This document shows positions 8,720 to 15,857 of a DNA stretch of 64,000 nucleotides, piece after piece. Within the stretch, counting starts at the first letter, position 1, and the number at the start of each line of letters is the position of its first letter. The DNA lies in contig JBFHAT010000001.1 in the NCBI GenBank assembly GCA_041586155.1, forward strand, positions 62,001-126,000. The letters run 5' to 3'. A program made the translations under genes and the position numbers. The DNA is from JBFGJH01 sp041586155. GTDB lineage: Bacteria; Actinomycetota; Acidimicrobiia; Spongiisociales; JAENVV01. The notes under the pieces were generated by a model. It searched no databases. It was not told the DNA's origin and saw only the letters and a list, made by a program, of their open reading frames with translations.

Positions 8720-9631
8720 ATGCCGCCCATGACCTACCATCAGACGGTGGTCGGTCTCGTGTGGGATTTCGATCGCACGCTCAGCCCTGGTTCCCAGTAC
8801 GAGCATCTGCTCGAGGAATACGGCATCGACCAGAACTACTTCGAGACACAGACCAACCGCCTGATCGCCAAACACTCCCGACGAGGAATGCGTATCGCCC
8901 GCAGCCAGGCGGTCTTGGCGCAGATCCTCGCATACGCGGAGCGGGGGCTCATGCCGGATCTGACCGAAGGGCGTTTGCGCGAGTTGGGCGAGGGCATCGC
9001 GATGTCGGTCGGCCTACCGGAGGTCTTGGTCGATCTCCGGATGGCGGTGGGCGCTGATCCCACCCTCCGCGGCGTGACAATCGAGCACTACGTCGTTTCG
9101 ACTGGGCTCGGACCGCTGATCCGGGGCAGTCGGATCGGCCCGCACATCGACGGCATGTGGGCAAACGAGTTCTTCTATCGGTCCGATCTGCACGGAGCGG
9201 ACGAAGCGGGTCACGCTGCCATCGCCCATCAGGCGAGGTGCGTAGACCCCTCCAGCCAGAGCAGGGCCATCTTCGAGATCAACAAGGGCAGCATCCGCGA
9301 CGGCCACGTCGACGTGAATGATTTGATGTCTGACGATCAACGCCGCATACCCATTCGCAACATGATCTACGTGTCCGGCAATCCCGACTCGGTGCCGATG
9401 TTCTCGATCGTCAACGCCAACGGAGGAATGACGCTCGGAGTCGCCCCGAGAGTCACGGCCGAAGACTCGATGCGCAAACTCGCCGCCGAAGGGAGAGTCC
9501 ACGCAGTTGTGCCCTCCGATTTCCGCCCCGGCTCCGAGGCGGCCGAATGGTTGCGGGGGGCGGTGATTCGCATCGCATCCGACATGACGGGCCGCGCCGC
9601 TGCGATGAGCGCAAAGACATCTCGAGTCTGA
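8720..9631 (+). CDS. HAD-superfamily hydrolase
   Basis: Predicted phosphatase-like enzyme of 303 residues. HAD motif I is WDFDRTLS near residue 12, motif II is VVSTG near 135, and a motif III lysine may be in FEINKGS. Motif IV is unusual: YVSGNPDSVPMF in place of the common GDxxxD, so only one of the two expected acidic metal ligands is kept. The start at 8720 is chosen for GGGAG five bases upstream. The substrate cannot be predicted; large HAD proteins with long inserted caps act on small phosphorylated metabolites. Confidence 0.75.
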   Translation: MPPMTYHQTVVGLVWDFDRTLSPGSQYEHLLEEYGIDQNYFETQTNRLIAKHSRRGMRIARSQAVLAQILAYAERGLMPDLTEGRLRELGEGIAMSVGLPEVLVDLRMAVGADPTLRGVTIEHYVVSTGLGPLIRGSRIGPHIDGMWANEFFYRSDLHGADEAGHAAIAHQARCVDPSSQSRAIFEINKGSIRDGHVDVNDLMSDDQRRIPIRNMIYVSGNPDSVPMFSIVNANGGMTLGVAPRVTAEDSMRKLAAEGRVHAVVPSDFRPGSEAAEWLRGAVIRIASDMTGRAAAMSAKTSRV

Positions 9632-9642
9632 CTGCACTCGAC

Positions 9643-10380
9643 TCAACTTCCTGCATCAGCGCCACCTTCGCCGGGAGAGGGCCGATGGGCCGACATGAGG
9701 ATCGCCTGATTCACCGATTCCAACGCAACGCTCTCCTCGAACGTCAGCGTCTCGGCACGAGCCAGCTCGGTCTTGGTGAACGCCTGAGCCGGTCCCGACC
9801 CGAGCCCGTTGGCCAACTGCCTGACGGTTGGGCGCAGCTCAGCGGGATCGACAGCCGCGATCGCCAACCCGATCTCGACTGCCTCCGCGGCTTCGACGAC
9901 GCGCCCGGTCAGCGCCAGCTCTCGCGCTCGCTGGAGGCCCACCATCCGCGGCAGGAGCCAGCTGCCTCCGGCCGCATCACTCAGTCCCCGCCGAACGAAC
10001 GTGGAGGCAAACCGAGCTCGGGTCGACGCCACGACGAAATCGCAGCCGAGCGCCAGACTCATCCCTTCGTCGAACGCCTCCCCGTCCACGGCGGCGATCG
10101 TGGGTTTGGACACGCGACTGAGGGCAACGACGGCGTCGGCCACCACCTTCACCGAAGCGTGAGCGGCAGCCACTCCCTCGCGCCCGGCCTGCTCGTGGTC
10201 GGCGCCGATGCAGAACGCGCCATCCGATCCCGTGATGACCGCGACGCGAGGCGGGGCGTTGTCAATTTCTCGGAGCGCAGCTGCCAGTCTTCGCCAACCC
10301 TCTCGACGGAGACCGCCTCCGTCTGGCGGGGAGTCGAGCTCGAGCCAGCGGATGTCTTCTTCGTCGACGGTTCTGAGCAT
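9643..10380 (-). CDS. Enoyl-CoA hydratase/isomerase family protein
   Basis: Crotonase-fold protein of 245 residues acting on acyl-CoA thioesters. It keeps the oxyanion-hole segments VITGSDGAFCIGAD (residues about 48-61) and AVDGEAFDEGMSLALGCD (about 98-115), and the downstream block GLSDAAGGSWLLPRMVG resembles PaaG-like and hydratase members. The start has TATGGT six bases upstream and no Shine-Dalgarno, pointing to leaderless translation. It is convergent with the HAD gene. Exact reaction unknown: hydratase, isomerase or another crotonase. Confidence 0.82.
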   Translation of the reverse strand: MLRTVDEEDIRWLELDSPPDGGGLRREGWRRLAAALREIDNAPPRVAVITGSDGAFCIGADHEQAGREGVAAAHASVKVVADAVVALSRVSKPTIAAVDGEAFDEGMSLALGCDFVVASTRARFASTFVRRGLSDAAGGSWLLPRMVGLQRARELALTGRVVEAAEAVEIGLAIAAVDPAELRPTVRQLANGLGSGPAQAFTKTELARAETLTFEESVALESVNQAILMSAHRPSPGEGGADAGS

Positions 10381-10430
10381 CCCGACACCATATCAACCGT
10401 CAAGTCGGCCACCGGTCGTACCATGCACTG

Positions 10431-10547
10431 ATGGGATTCAACCCTTTCCGGGGAGCGCCGAGCGAGCGACGCCTGGCCGACATCCTGATGGTGGCCGGCG
10501 CAGTGGCGTTGACGCTGGCTGTCGTCCTGTGGGCGATCTTCGGATGA
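10431..10547 (+). CDS. Small single-span membrane protein, 38 aa
   Basis: A short basic N terminus (SERRLAD) precedes one hydrophobic helix of about 20 residues ending in LWAIFG. TACCAT lies six bases before the ATG with no ribosome-binding site, so the transcript may be leaderless. The stop overlaps the next ATG as ATGA, good evidence that both small frames are translated together. The function is unknown. Confidence 0.65.
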   Translation: MGFNPFRGAPSERRLADILMVAGAVALTLAVVLWAIFG

Positions 10548-10732
10548 GCGAGGCGGTCACCCCGATCCAGCCGTACGCCGCCCGCAAGCGTTACGCCTGC
10601 CCAGGTTGCTCAGGCAACATCGAGCCCGGCACGGGACACCTCGTCGTGGTGCCCGAGCACGATCCCGATCTACGACGGCACTGGCACCGCGGATGCTGGT
10701 TCAAGGAGCTGCGGCGCCGTCACGGGCGTTAG
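10544..10732 (+). CDS. Small Cys/His-containing conserved protein, 62 aa
   Basis: The 62-residue product has the pattern YACPGCSGNIEPGTGH followed by RRHWHRGCW, which gives three cysteines and several histidines able to bind one zinc. Similar short proteins with a pre-conserved CPGC...GH...HWH.xCW layout occur in actinobacteria next to yraN; that is recollection, not a search. Its start is coupled to the 38-aa gene (ATGA) and its stop overlaps the yraN stop on the other strand by 3-4 bases. Confidence 0.75.
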   Translation: MSEAVTPIQPYAARKRYACPGCSGNIEPGTGHLVVVPEHDPDLRRHWHRGCWFKELRRRHGR

Positions 10733-11049
10733 CCGACATCGGGCAGCCATCGCAGCCACCACCCGCGCTGGTCGGCCGTCACGGCGACCAGGTCTACCCG
10801 GTGGCACCCGAGCTCACTGGCGAGGAACGCGACCTGGTCACGTTTGGCGTCGTCGAAATGCGCCTCGGCGTCGTCCAGTCCGATGGAACTGCATTTCACC
10901 TCGACCGCCACCTTCACACTTCGGTGGTGGATGACGAGGTCGAGCTCGCCGCGGCCGACTCGGACGTTGCGGCCGAGGACGGTCGCCCCGTGCCGGGCGG
11001 CAGTCTCGCCGGCCAGCCGTTCGGCCAGCGCCGCCAGGCCTGGGGTCAC
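10729..11049 (-). CDS. yraN: YraN family endonuclease-like protein (UPF0102)
   Basis: Restriction-endonuclease-like fold protein of 106 residues. The core GRNVRVGRGELDLVIHH followed by VAVEVKCSS carries the Glu-Asp...Glu-x-Lys nuclease-type residues. The GTG at 11049 overlaps the DUF2469 stop (GTGA); a longer frame upstream would lie within that gene. YraN is typically beside comM/dprA or rnhB, as here, and is thought to take part in DNA metabolism. Confidence 0.88.
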   Translation of the reverse strand: MTPGLAALAERLAGETAARHGATVLGRNVRVGRGELDLVIHHRSVKVAVEVKCSSIGLDDAEAHFDDAKRDQVAFLASELGCHRVDLVAVTADQRGWWLRWLPDVG

Positions 11050-11342
11050 ATCTTGACGCCCGGCTCCAGCTCCTCGATGTTGACGTCTCTGAAACTCAGT
11101 ACCCGTACCCGCTGCAGGAACCGGGCCGGCCGGTACATGTCCCACACCCACGCATCCTCCAATTCGATCTCGAAGAAGACGGATCCGTCCACCGAGCGCT
11201 GATGAAGCTCGACTGCGTTGGCCAGGTAGAACCGACGTTCGGTTTCTACGACGAACTTGAAGAGAGGGAGGACGTCGCGGTACTCCTTGTAGATCTGCAA
11301 TTCGACCTCAGACTCGTACCGTTCGAGCCCTTCTTCGTTCAT
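11046..11342 (-). CDS. DUF2469 family protein
   Basis: Conserved actinobacterial protein of unknown function, 98 residues and acidic. It matches the family pattern: ELQIYKEYRDVLPLFKFVVE, TERRFYLANAVEL, then DAWVWDMYRPARFLQRVRVL. The ATG at 11342 has GGTGAGG just upstream. In most actinobacteria the gene lies between rnhB and yraN; here rnhB is missing and lepB precedes it. Confidence 0.92.
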   Translation of the reverse strand: MNEEGLERYESEVELQIYKEYRDVLPLFKFVVETERRFYLANAVELHQRSVDGSVFFEIELEDAWVWDMYRPARFLQRVRVLSFRDVNIEELEPGVKM

Positions 11343-11367
11343 GACCTCACCTGGACCTTGCTCGGAG

Positions 11368-11396
11368 ATTGTCGGCACATCGTCCCGTCCTGTTCA
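11368..11396 (-). promoter_or_regulatory. Putative sigma-70 promoter of the DUF2469-yraN unit
   Basis: On the minus strand TGAACA (11396-11391) and GACAAT (11373-11368) are separated by exactly 17 bases, each matching four of six consensus positions. Transcription would begin about 20 bases before the DUF2469 ATG. Confidence 0.45.
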
Positions 11397-11404
11397 GGGC
11401 GAAA

Positions 11405-11419
11405 CCCCGGCGGCCGGGG
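11405..11419 (-). terminator. Possible terminator hairpin after lepB
   Basis: CCCCGG and CCGGGG pair around a 3-base loop, and on the minus strand the stem is followed by TTTC. It lies 66 bases past the lepB stop and just before the predicted DUF2469 promoter, the right place to end the trmD-rplS-lepB transcript. The U-tract is short. Confidence 0.4.
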
Positions 11420-11484
11420 GCGATGTTACTCGGCGATGCTCAGGACCGTCGGCACCTTCGTACCACCTCGCCCCGACGAAATAC

Positions 11485-12150
11485 CTAGAGCGAGCCGAAT
11501 CGGTCGAAAGGCCAGATCCGGACGAACGTTCGGCCGACGATGTGCGACTCGGTCACGGGTCCGAATCGCCTGCTGTCGACGCTGCCATTGCGGTTGTCTC
11601 CGAGTACGAATACCTCATCGGCCCTGAGCGTGCGGGCCGCCATGTCGGCCATGCTCACGCCAGGCGCCACATACGGCTCGGCCAACGCCTCACCGTCGAC
11701 CAGCACCCTGTTGTCACGAATCTCGATGGTCTCTCCCCCCACGGCGACGACCCGCTTGATGAGGTCGTCGGGCACGGCCGCCGCCGAGATCCCGAGAGAT
11801 TCGCCGATCGTCCGGATCACCAGATCGAGGACGGGTTCTTCGGTTTCGTCGGCGTCGCCAGCGAACGGAGAATCGAACACGATGATGTCCCCCCGCTCAG
11901 GCGCAGAACCAAACTCGTACGCCAGCCGATTCACCATCACCCGGTCGTTGACTTCGAGGGTGGGCACCATGGAGCCCGACGGGATGTAAAACGTCTGCAC
12001 CAAGAAGGTCTTGATGAGCACGGCAACCGCCACCGCGATGATCACGAGGAACGGAAGCTCGACCCAGAATGATCGTCGCTTCGACCTTCCGCCCGAAGGA
12101 CCGGATTCCAGGTGCTGCGGGCCCGAGTCGCTGAGATAGGGGTCCCGCAC
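11485..12150 (-). CDS. lepB: Signal peptidase I
   Basis: Membrane serine protease that removes signal peptides. The 221-residue product has a cytoplasmic N terminus, one membrane segment at about residues 30-50, the nucleophile Ser60 in IPSGSMVPTL, the general base Lys132 in LIKRVVAVGGETI and the late box VFVLGDNRNGSVDSRRFG. The GTG start at 12150 has no clear ribosome-binding site; the frame is open upstream to the rplS stop without another ATG, GTG or TTG. It follows rplS as in many actinobacteria. Confidence 0.93.
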   Translation of the reverse strand: MRDPYLSDSGPQHLESGPSGGRSKRRSFWVELPFLVIIAVAVAVLIKTFLVQTFYIPSGSMVPTLEVNDRVMVNRLAYEFGSAPERGDIIVFDSPFAGDADETEEPVLDLVIRTIGESLGISAAAVPDDLIKRVVAVGGETIEIRDNRVLVDGEALAEPYVAPGVSMADMAARTLRADEVFVLGDNRNGSVDSRRFGPVTESHIVGRTFVRIWPFDRFGSL

Positions 12151-12191
12151 GGTGGGGTCGCTGATCGGGTTCGTCTCGCCCGCCGAGCCGA

Positions 12192-12536
12192 TCAGGAGCG
12201 TTTCTCTCGGATACGCGCAGCCTTGCCCACACGATCACGGAGGTAGTACAGCTTGGCTCGCCGTACGTCGCCTTTGCGAGCCACCTCGACCTTTTGGATG
12301 ATCGGTGCGTTCATCGGGAAGATACGCTCCACCCCCACGCCGAAGCTGACCTTGCGAACGGTGAATGTCCGGTTGATGCCGCCGCCGTTGATGGCAATGA
12401 CCACGCCTTCGAACACCTGAACCCGCTCACGTCCGCCTTCGACGACCCGCACGTGCACCTTGACCGTGTCGCCGGGACTGAAATCGGGGATGTCGTCGCG
12501 CAGAAACCTCGACTCGAGATCTTGAAGCTTGTTCAT
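12192..12536 (-). CDS. rplS: 50S ribosomal protein L19
   Basis: Ribosomal protein at the 30S-50S interface. The 114-residue product has the family blocks FSPGDTVKVHVRVVEG, RVQVFEGVVIAING and VGVERIFPMNAPIIQKVEV. It lies 86 bases downstream of trmD, with AAGGAGAT-like bases before the ATG, and is followed by lepB. Confidence 0.97.
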   Translation of the reverse strand: MNKLQDLESRFLRDDIPDFSPGDTVKVHVRVVEGGRERVQVFEGVVIAINGGGINRTFTVRKVSFGVGVERIFPMNAPIIQKVEVARKGDVRRAKLYYLRDRVGKAARIREKRS

Positions 12537-12622
12537 GGGACATCTCCTTGGGACGCGAAGGGGACGAAGGGCGGTCCCGGCGGAAGCAGCATGCTACCAC
12601 CATCGCGAAGACCCGTTCCAAC

Positions 12623-13282
12623 TCAGAGGAGATCCGGTCGGCGCGTTCGGGTCCGTTCCAACCGCTGCCGGCGACGCCACTGTTCGATGGCGGCGTGGTC
12701 GCCCGAGAGCAGCACTTCGGGCACGACCAGACCCTCGAAATCAGCCGGGCGTGTATACATGGGCTCTTCGAGAAGGCCATCACGATGTGACTCGGACTCG
12801 ATCGAGCGCGGGTTGCCGAGGACGCCGGCGAGAAGACGCGCCACGCCCTCGATGACGACCAGCGCCGCCGCCTCTCCTCCTGCGAGCACGTAGTCTCCGA
12901 GGGACACCTCCTCGTCGACGAAGTGGTCGGCGATTCGCTGGTCGACTCCCTCATATCTCCCACACACCAAGGTCAGATCGTCGAGCTTCGCCAGCTCGTC
13001 GAGCTTCGCCTGATCGAGCGGCACGCCGACCGGGCTGAGCAAGATCTTGTGGCTGTTGCCTTGAGCTCGCAACGAGGCGGCGAGCGGCTCCACCATCATC
13101 ACCATGCCGGCTCCACCACCGAACGGAGCGTCGTCGACCTTGCGGTGCACACCTTCGGCGAAATCGCGCAGGTCGATCAGGTCGACGGACAGTGCCCCGG
13201 AGTCGATCGCACGCCCGATGATGCTCAACCCGAGCGGGGATTCAAAGTACTCAGGGAAGATCGTGATCACGCCGATACGCAT
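12623..13282 (-). CDS. trmD: tRNA (guanine37-N1)-methyltransferase
   Basis: SPOUT methyltransferase that methylates G37 of tRNAs and prevents frameshifting. The 219-residue product has the N-terminal IGVITIFPEYFESPL, the knot sequences LVCGRYEGVDQRI and GDYVLAGGEAAALVVIEGVA, and the PMYTRPADFEGL block. It normally follows rimM; here rimM is 22.7 kb away. TACCTT lies seven bases before the ATG and there is no Shine-Dalgarno, suggesting that trmD has its own leaderless promoter. Confidence 0.96.
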   Translation of the reverse strand: MRIGVITIFPEYFESPLGLSIIGRAIDSGALSVDLIDLRDFAEGVHRKVDDAPFGGGAGMVMMVEPLAASLRAQGNSHKILLSPVGVPLDQAKLDELAKLDDLTLVCGRYEGVDQRIADHFVDEEVSLGDYVLAGGEAAALVVIEGVARLLAGVLGNPRSIESESHRDGLLEEPMYTRPADFEGLVVPEVLLSGDHAAIEQWRRRQRLERTRTRRPDLL

Positions 13283-13289
13283 ATGTCGG

Positions 13290-13295
13290 AAGGTA
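13290..13295 (-). promoter_or_regulatory. Putative -10 box of a leaderless trmD transcript
   Basis: TACCTT on the minus strand ends seven bases before the trmD ATG, a spacing that would start RNA at or next to the start codon. No -35 consensus is seen. It would give trmD its own promoter after separation from rimM. Confidence 0.35.
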
Positions 13296-13319
13296 ATAGG
13301 TCGCGGCCAGGGGGTCGGG

Positions 13320-13325
13320 TATTCT
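13320..13325 (+). promoter_or_regulatory. Putative -10 box for the acidic YbjQ-like protein gene
   Basis: TATTCT lies 30 bases before the GTG start of the acidic protein gene, leaving room for a short leader with a GGGAG ribosome-binding site. There is no convincing -35 box 17 bases upstream. The element is back to back with the trmD -10 box. Confidence 0.4.
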
Positions 13326-13355
13326 CACCGAACGGCCGCGCAGACGGGAGTTCCA

Positions 13356-15851
13356 GTGTCAGACAGCGATTTCGTCAGCGGTGATCCGTGGGATCTGATC
13401 CCCTCGCCGGCAAACGAAGGCGAGTCGGCGGCAGAAGTCCCACCGCCCCCACCGCCCGCTCCGGTGCAGGAACCGGAGCAGCCCTCGGAAGCCGCCGCCG
13501 ACCCAGGCGTGGCAGAGGTCGACGAGGCCCCATCAGAGAGCGCCTCCCTGGACGCTGAGATCGCCGCACTGACGGAGGATCTCGAGGCCGCCGTCGGTGT
13601 TGAGGACCAAGGCGCGCCTGACCACCCGCCCGAGGAGGCCGATCAAGCCGGTGCGTTCTTGGACGACCTTCCAGAGATCGACGTACCCGACCTCACCGGC
13701 GAGCTGGGCGCCGATATCGACATGCCCGATTTCGCAACCGACGCGGGCCTCCCACACGTTGTTCCCACCGACCTCGACCTGCCTGATCTCACGGCCGACC
13801 TCGACATACCCGAGCTCGCCGCCGACGTGGACGTTCCCGACCTCACTCAGGATCTGACAGCAGACCTCGACGTACCCGACCTGGTCGAGAGTTTCGACGC
13901 CGCAGACGCGACTGTTGATCTCGATGTCGGAGTTGATGTGGAGATCCCTGACCTGTCCGACCTCACCGCGGATCTCGCCTCCGCCGACGTCGGCGAAGGG
14001 ATCGAAGCAGGCTCGGACGTCGATGACGCCACTGGCGATCTCGCAGCTGATCTCGAAGTACCAGACCTCGGTGTGCCTGACTTCGAGGCGGCCGGAGGGG
14101 ACGATGCGCTGCCCGACACAGATGTCAGCCCCACGGTCGAGACTGGACTCCCCACCAACGACGTCGAGTCGATCGACTTGGACGACACAGCCGCCGGACA
14201 GCCCGTCCAGGAGCCTGGGTCCTCCGAAGGAACGATAGGCCGCAGCCGTGGGCCACTTTCGGCGATGTTGGCGAGCACGGGACTCTTCGGTTCACACGAC
14301 GCCGACGACGCCAGCTCTGAGGGAGGCGACGCCACGGACAGCGAGGCGGACCAAGTCGGAGCCGAGGACACGCCGACGGACGCGGCTGCCGCAGCCGAAG
14401 GGTGGGCGATCGAGCCGGATGAAGTCCACTCCTCCGACGCGGCCGATCCACCTGCCGTGTACCGCGAGCTCGAGACTTTGGACGAAGAACAACCCGCGAC
14501 CTATCAGCCGCGGGTGGATGAGCCTCTCGATGACGATCTGGCTCGCGTGGCCGCGCTGGTCGCCGACGTCGAGCCGGTCGTCGAGGGCGGCACTCCTGAG
14601 GAACCAGACACCTCAAACCCGGTTGTCGCCGATCTGGATTGGCTCGACAGCGGTGCCGAGATCGGTCTCCCCGATTTGGACGAGGCATCGCCCGATCGAC
14701 GCGGCGTCGAGAGTTTCCCCGACTTCTCGGTCCCCGAGGTGAGGTTCGAGAACGACGAGATCGAGCCGATAGCCGAGGATGAGTCGGCGTTACCCGCATC
14801 CGAGGTCGGCGATGCCGTTGCTGATGACCCAACCATCGATGTCGTTGCTTCTGAGCACACCGCTTCCGAAGATGTAGGGGTCGGCACCGATGGCAGCGAT
14901 TCGGCCGGGGACGAGGTCGTCGGGGCCGAGGTCGCCGACGCCGTGGTGGCCGCAGATCCCTTCGCCGTCGCTGATCCGTTCGATGTGGCGTCGGTGGCCG
15001 ACACTGCGGCGACGCCCCTCGACGAGTTGGTGCCTGATTCCGAATCCGCCGAGGGCGTGACCTTCGACTCGGGAGACATCGCAAGCGGATCGGTTGACGC
15101 CGAATACGCCGGCCTCGAATCGTTGGACACCTCATCATTCGACATCGAGTCAGTCGACATCGAGTCAGTCGACATCGAGTCGGTCGACATCGAGTCGGTC
15201 GACATCGAGTCGGTCGACATCGAGTCGGTCGACGGTTCTGCGTTCGACATCCCGTCGGTCGGCGAATCGGTCGACGAGATGGTGGTGGGCGAGGAATTCG
15301 ACGCCACAACGCCGGCCGTCGGATCGTTCGCCGTCGAACCGACGGCCCTCGACTCGGGCGACGTCGAGGTGGTCGACACCCACGTCGAGTCAACGGACAT
15401 CGAATCAGATGTGCCGCCAATCGAGGCCTCGGCGGCGCCGTCGATGGCCGAGTCGGACCAAGAGGTTGCCGCCCAATCCGCTCCGGCCGTGGCGGCACCA
15501 GCGACGGCGATCGATGGTGGCTGGGGTGTCGAGTGGGAGGAGAGCCAGCAGGGCTGGGTGAACGGCGAGTGGCGAACGATCGTGACGACGGCACCCGCCC
15601 TCGCCTCGTGGAGCGCCGACGTATACCTGGGTGTCGTCGCCGGCGACGCCGTGGTCGCCAGCACCGAGCCTCACGCCATCGCCGAAGCTCGCAATCGGGC
15701 CGCCGCTGCCATGGTTGCCGCAGCATCAGCTCGAGGCGCTCACGCCGTGCTATCAGTCTCGCAGACGATCCTCGGCGTGGGTGACGCAATGGTGGTGTCG
15801 ATGGCTGGGACGGCTGTCACGCTGATCGCCAACGCGCCTAGCGACGCTTGA
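13356..15851 (+). CDS. Large acidic repeat protein with C-terminal YbjQ-like domain
   Basis: An 831-residue protein. The GTG start is set by GGGAG five bases upstream; the open frame runs further up but over trmD. Residues about 25-60 are Pro/Glu-rich. About 105-260 repeat a xDLDxPDLTAD pattern. About 260-715 stay strongly acidic and low in complexity, with six perfect DIESV units at 596-625. A Trp-rich linker (WGVEWEESQQGWVNGEW) leads to residues about 755-831, where YLGVVAGDAVVAS, an Ala-rich helix, ARGAHAVLSVS and VVSMAGTAVTL match the YbjQ/UPF0145 pattern. There is no signal peptide or membrane segment. Function unknown; the YbjQ call rests on pattern recognition. The sulfotransferase gene starts 6 bases after its stop. 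Confidence 0.85.
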   Translation: MSDSDFVSGDPWDLIPSPANEGESAAEVPPPPPPAPVQEPEQPSEAAADPGVAEVDEAPSESASLDAEIAALTEDLEAAVGVEDQGAPDHPPEEADQAGAFLDDLPEIDVPDLTGELGADIDMPDFATDAGLPHVVPTDLDLPDLTADLDIPELAADVDVPDLTQDLTADLDVPDLVESFDAADATVDLDVGVDVEIPDLSDLTADLASADVGEGIEAGSDVDDATGDLAADLEVPDLGVPDFEAAGGDDALPDTDVSPTVETGLPTNDVESIDLDDTAAGQPVQEPGSSEGTIGRSRGPLSAMLASTGLFGSHDADDASSEGGDATDSEADQVGAEDTPTDAAAAAEGWAIEPDEVHSSDAADPPAVYRELETLDEEQPATYQPRVDEPLDDDLARVAALVADVEPVVEGGTPEEPDTSNPVVADLDWLDSGAEIGLPDLDEASPDRRGVESFPDFSVPEVRFENDEIEPIAEDESALPASEVGDAVADDPTIDVVASEHTASEDVGVGTDGSDSAGDEVVGAEVADAVVAADPFAVADPFDVASVADTAATPLDELVPDSESAEGVTFDSGDIASGSVDAEYAGLESLDTSSFDIESVDIESVDIESVDIESVDIESVDIESVDGSAFDIPSVGESVDEMVVGEEFDATTPAVGSFAVEPTALDSGDVEVVDTHVESTDIESDVPPIEASAAPSMAESDQEVAAQSAPAVAAPATAIDGGWGVEWEESQQGWVNGEWRTIVTTAPALASWSADVYLGVVAGDAVVASTEPHAIAEARNRAAAAMVAAASARGAHAVLSVSQTILGVGDAMVVSMAGTAVTLIANAPSDA
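15141..15230 (+). repeat. Six tandem 15-bp repeats inside the acidic protein gene
   Basis: Six in-phase copies of GACATCGAGTCRGTC, each coding for DIESV. The first two carry A at the variable position and the last four G; otherwise they are identical, which implies recent duplication or homogenisation. Copy number could vary between strains. Confidence 0.95.
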
Positions 15852-15857
15852 GTCTCG

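Noticed and set aside
15141..15230. Tandem repeats considered as a CRISPR array
   Set aside because: Units are 15 bases, directly adjacent with no spacers, and in frame inside a coding region.
14125..15789. 554-codon open frame on the minus strand, Arg/Pro-rich
   Set aside because: It mirrors the acidic repeat gene: Asp/Glu-rich GC-rich DNA gives Arg/Pro-rich antisense frames. The composition is unlike a protein and there is no ribosome-binding site or domain.
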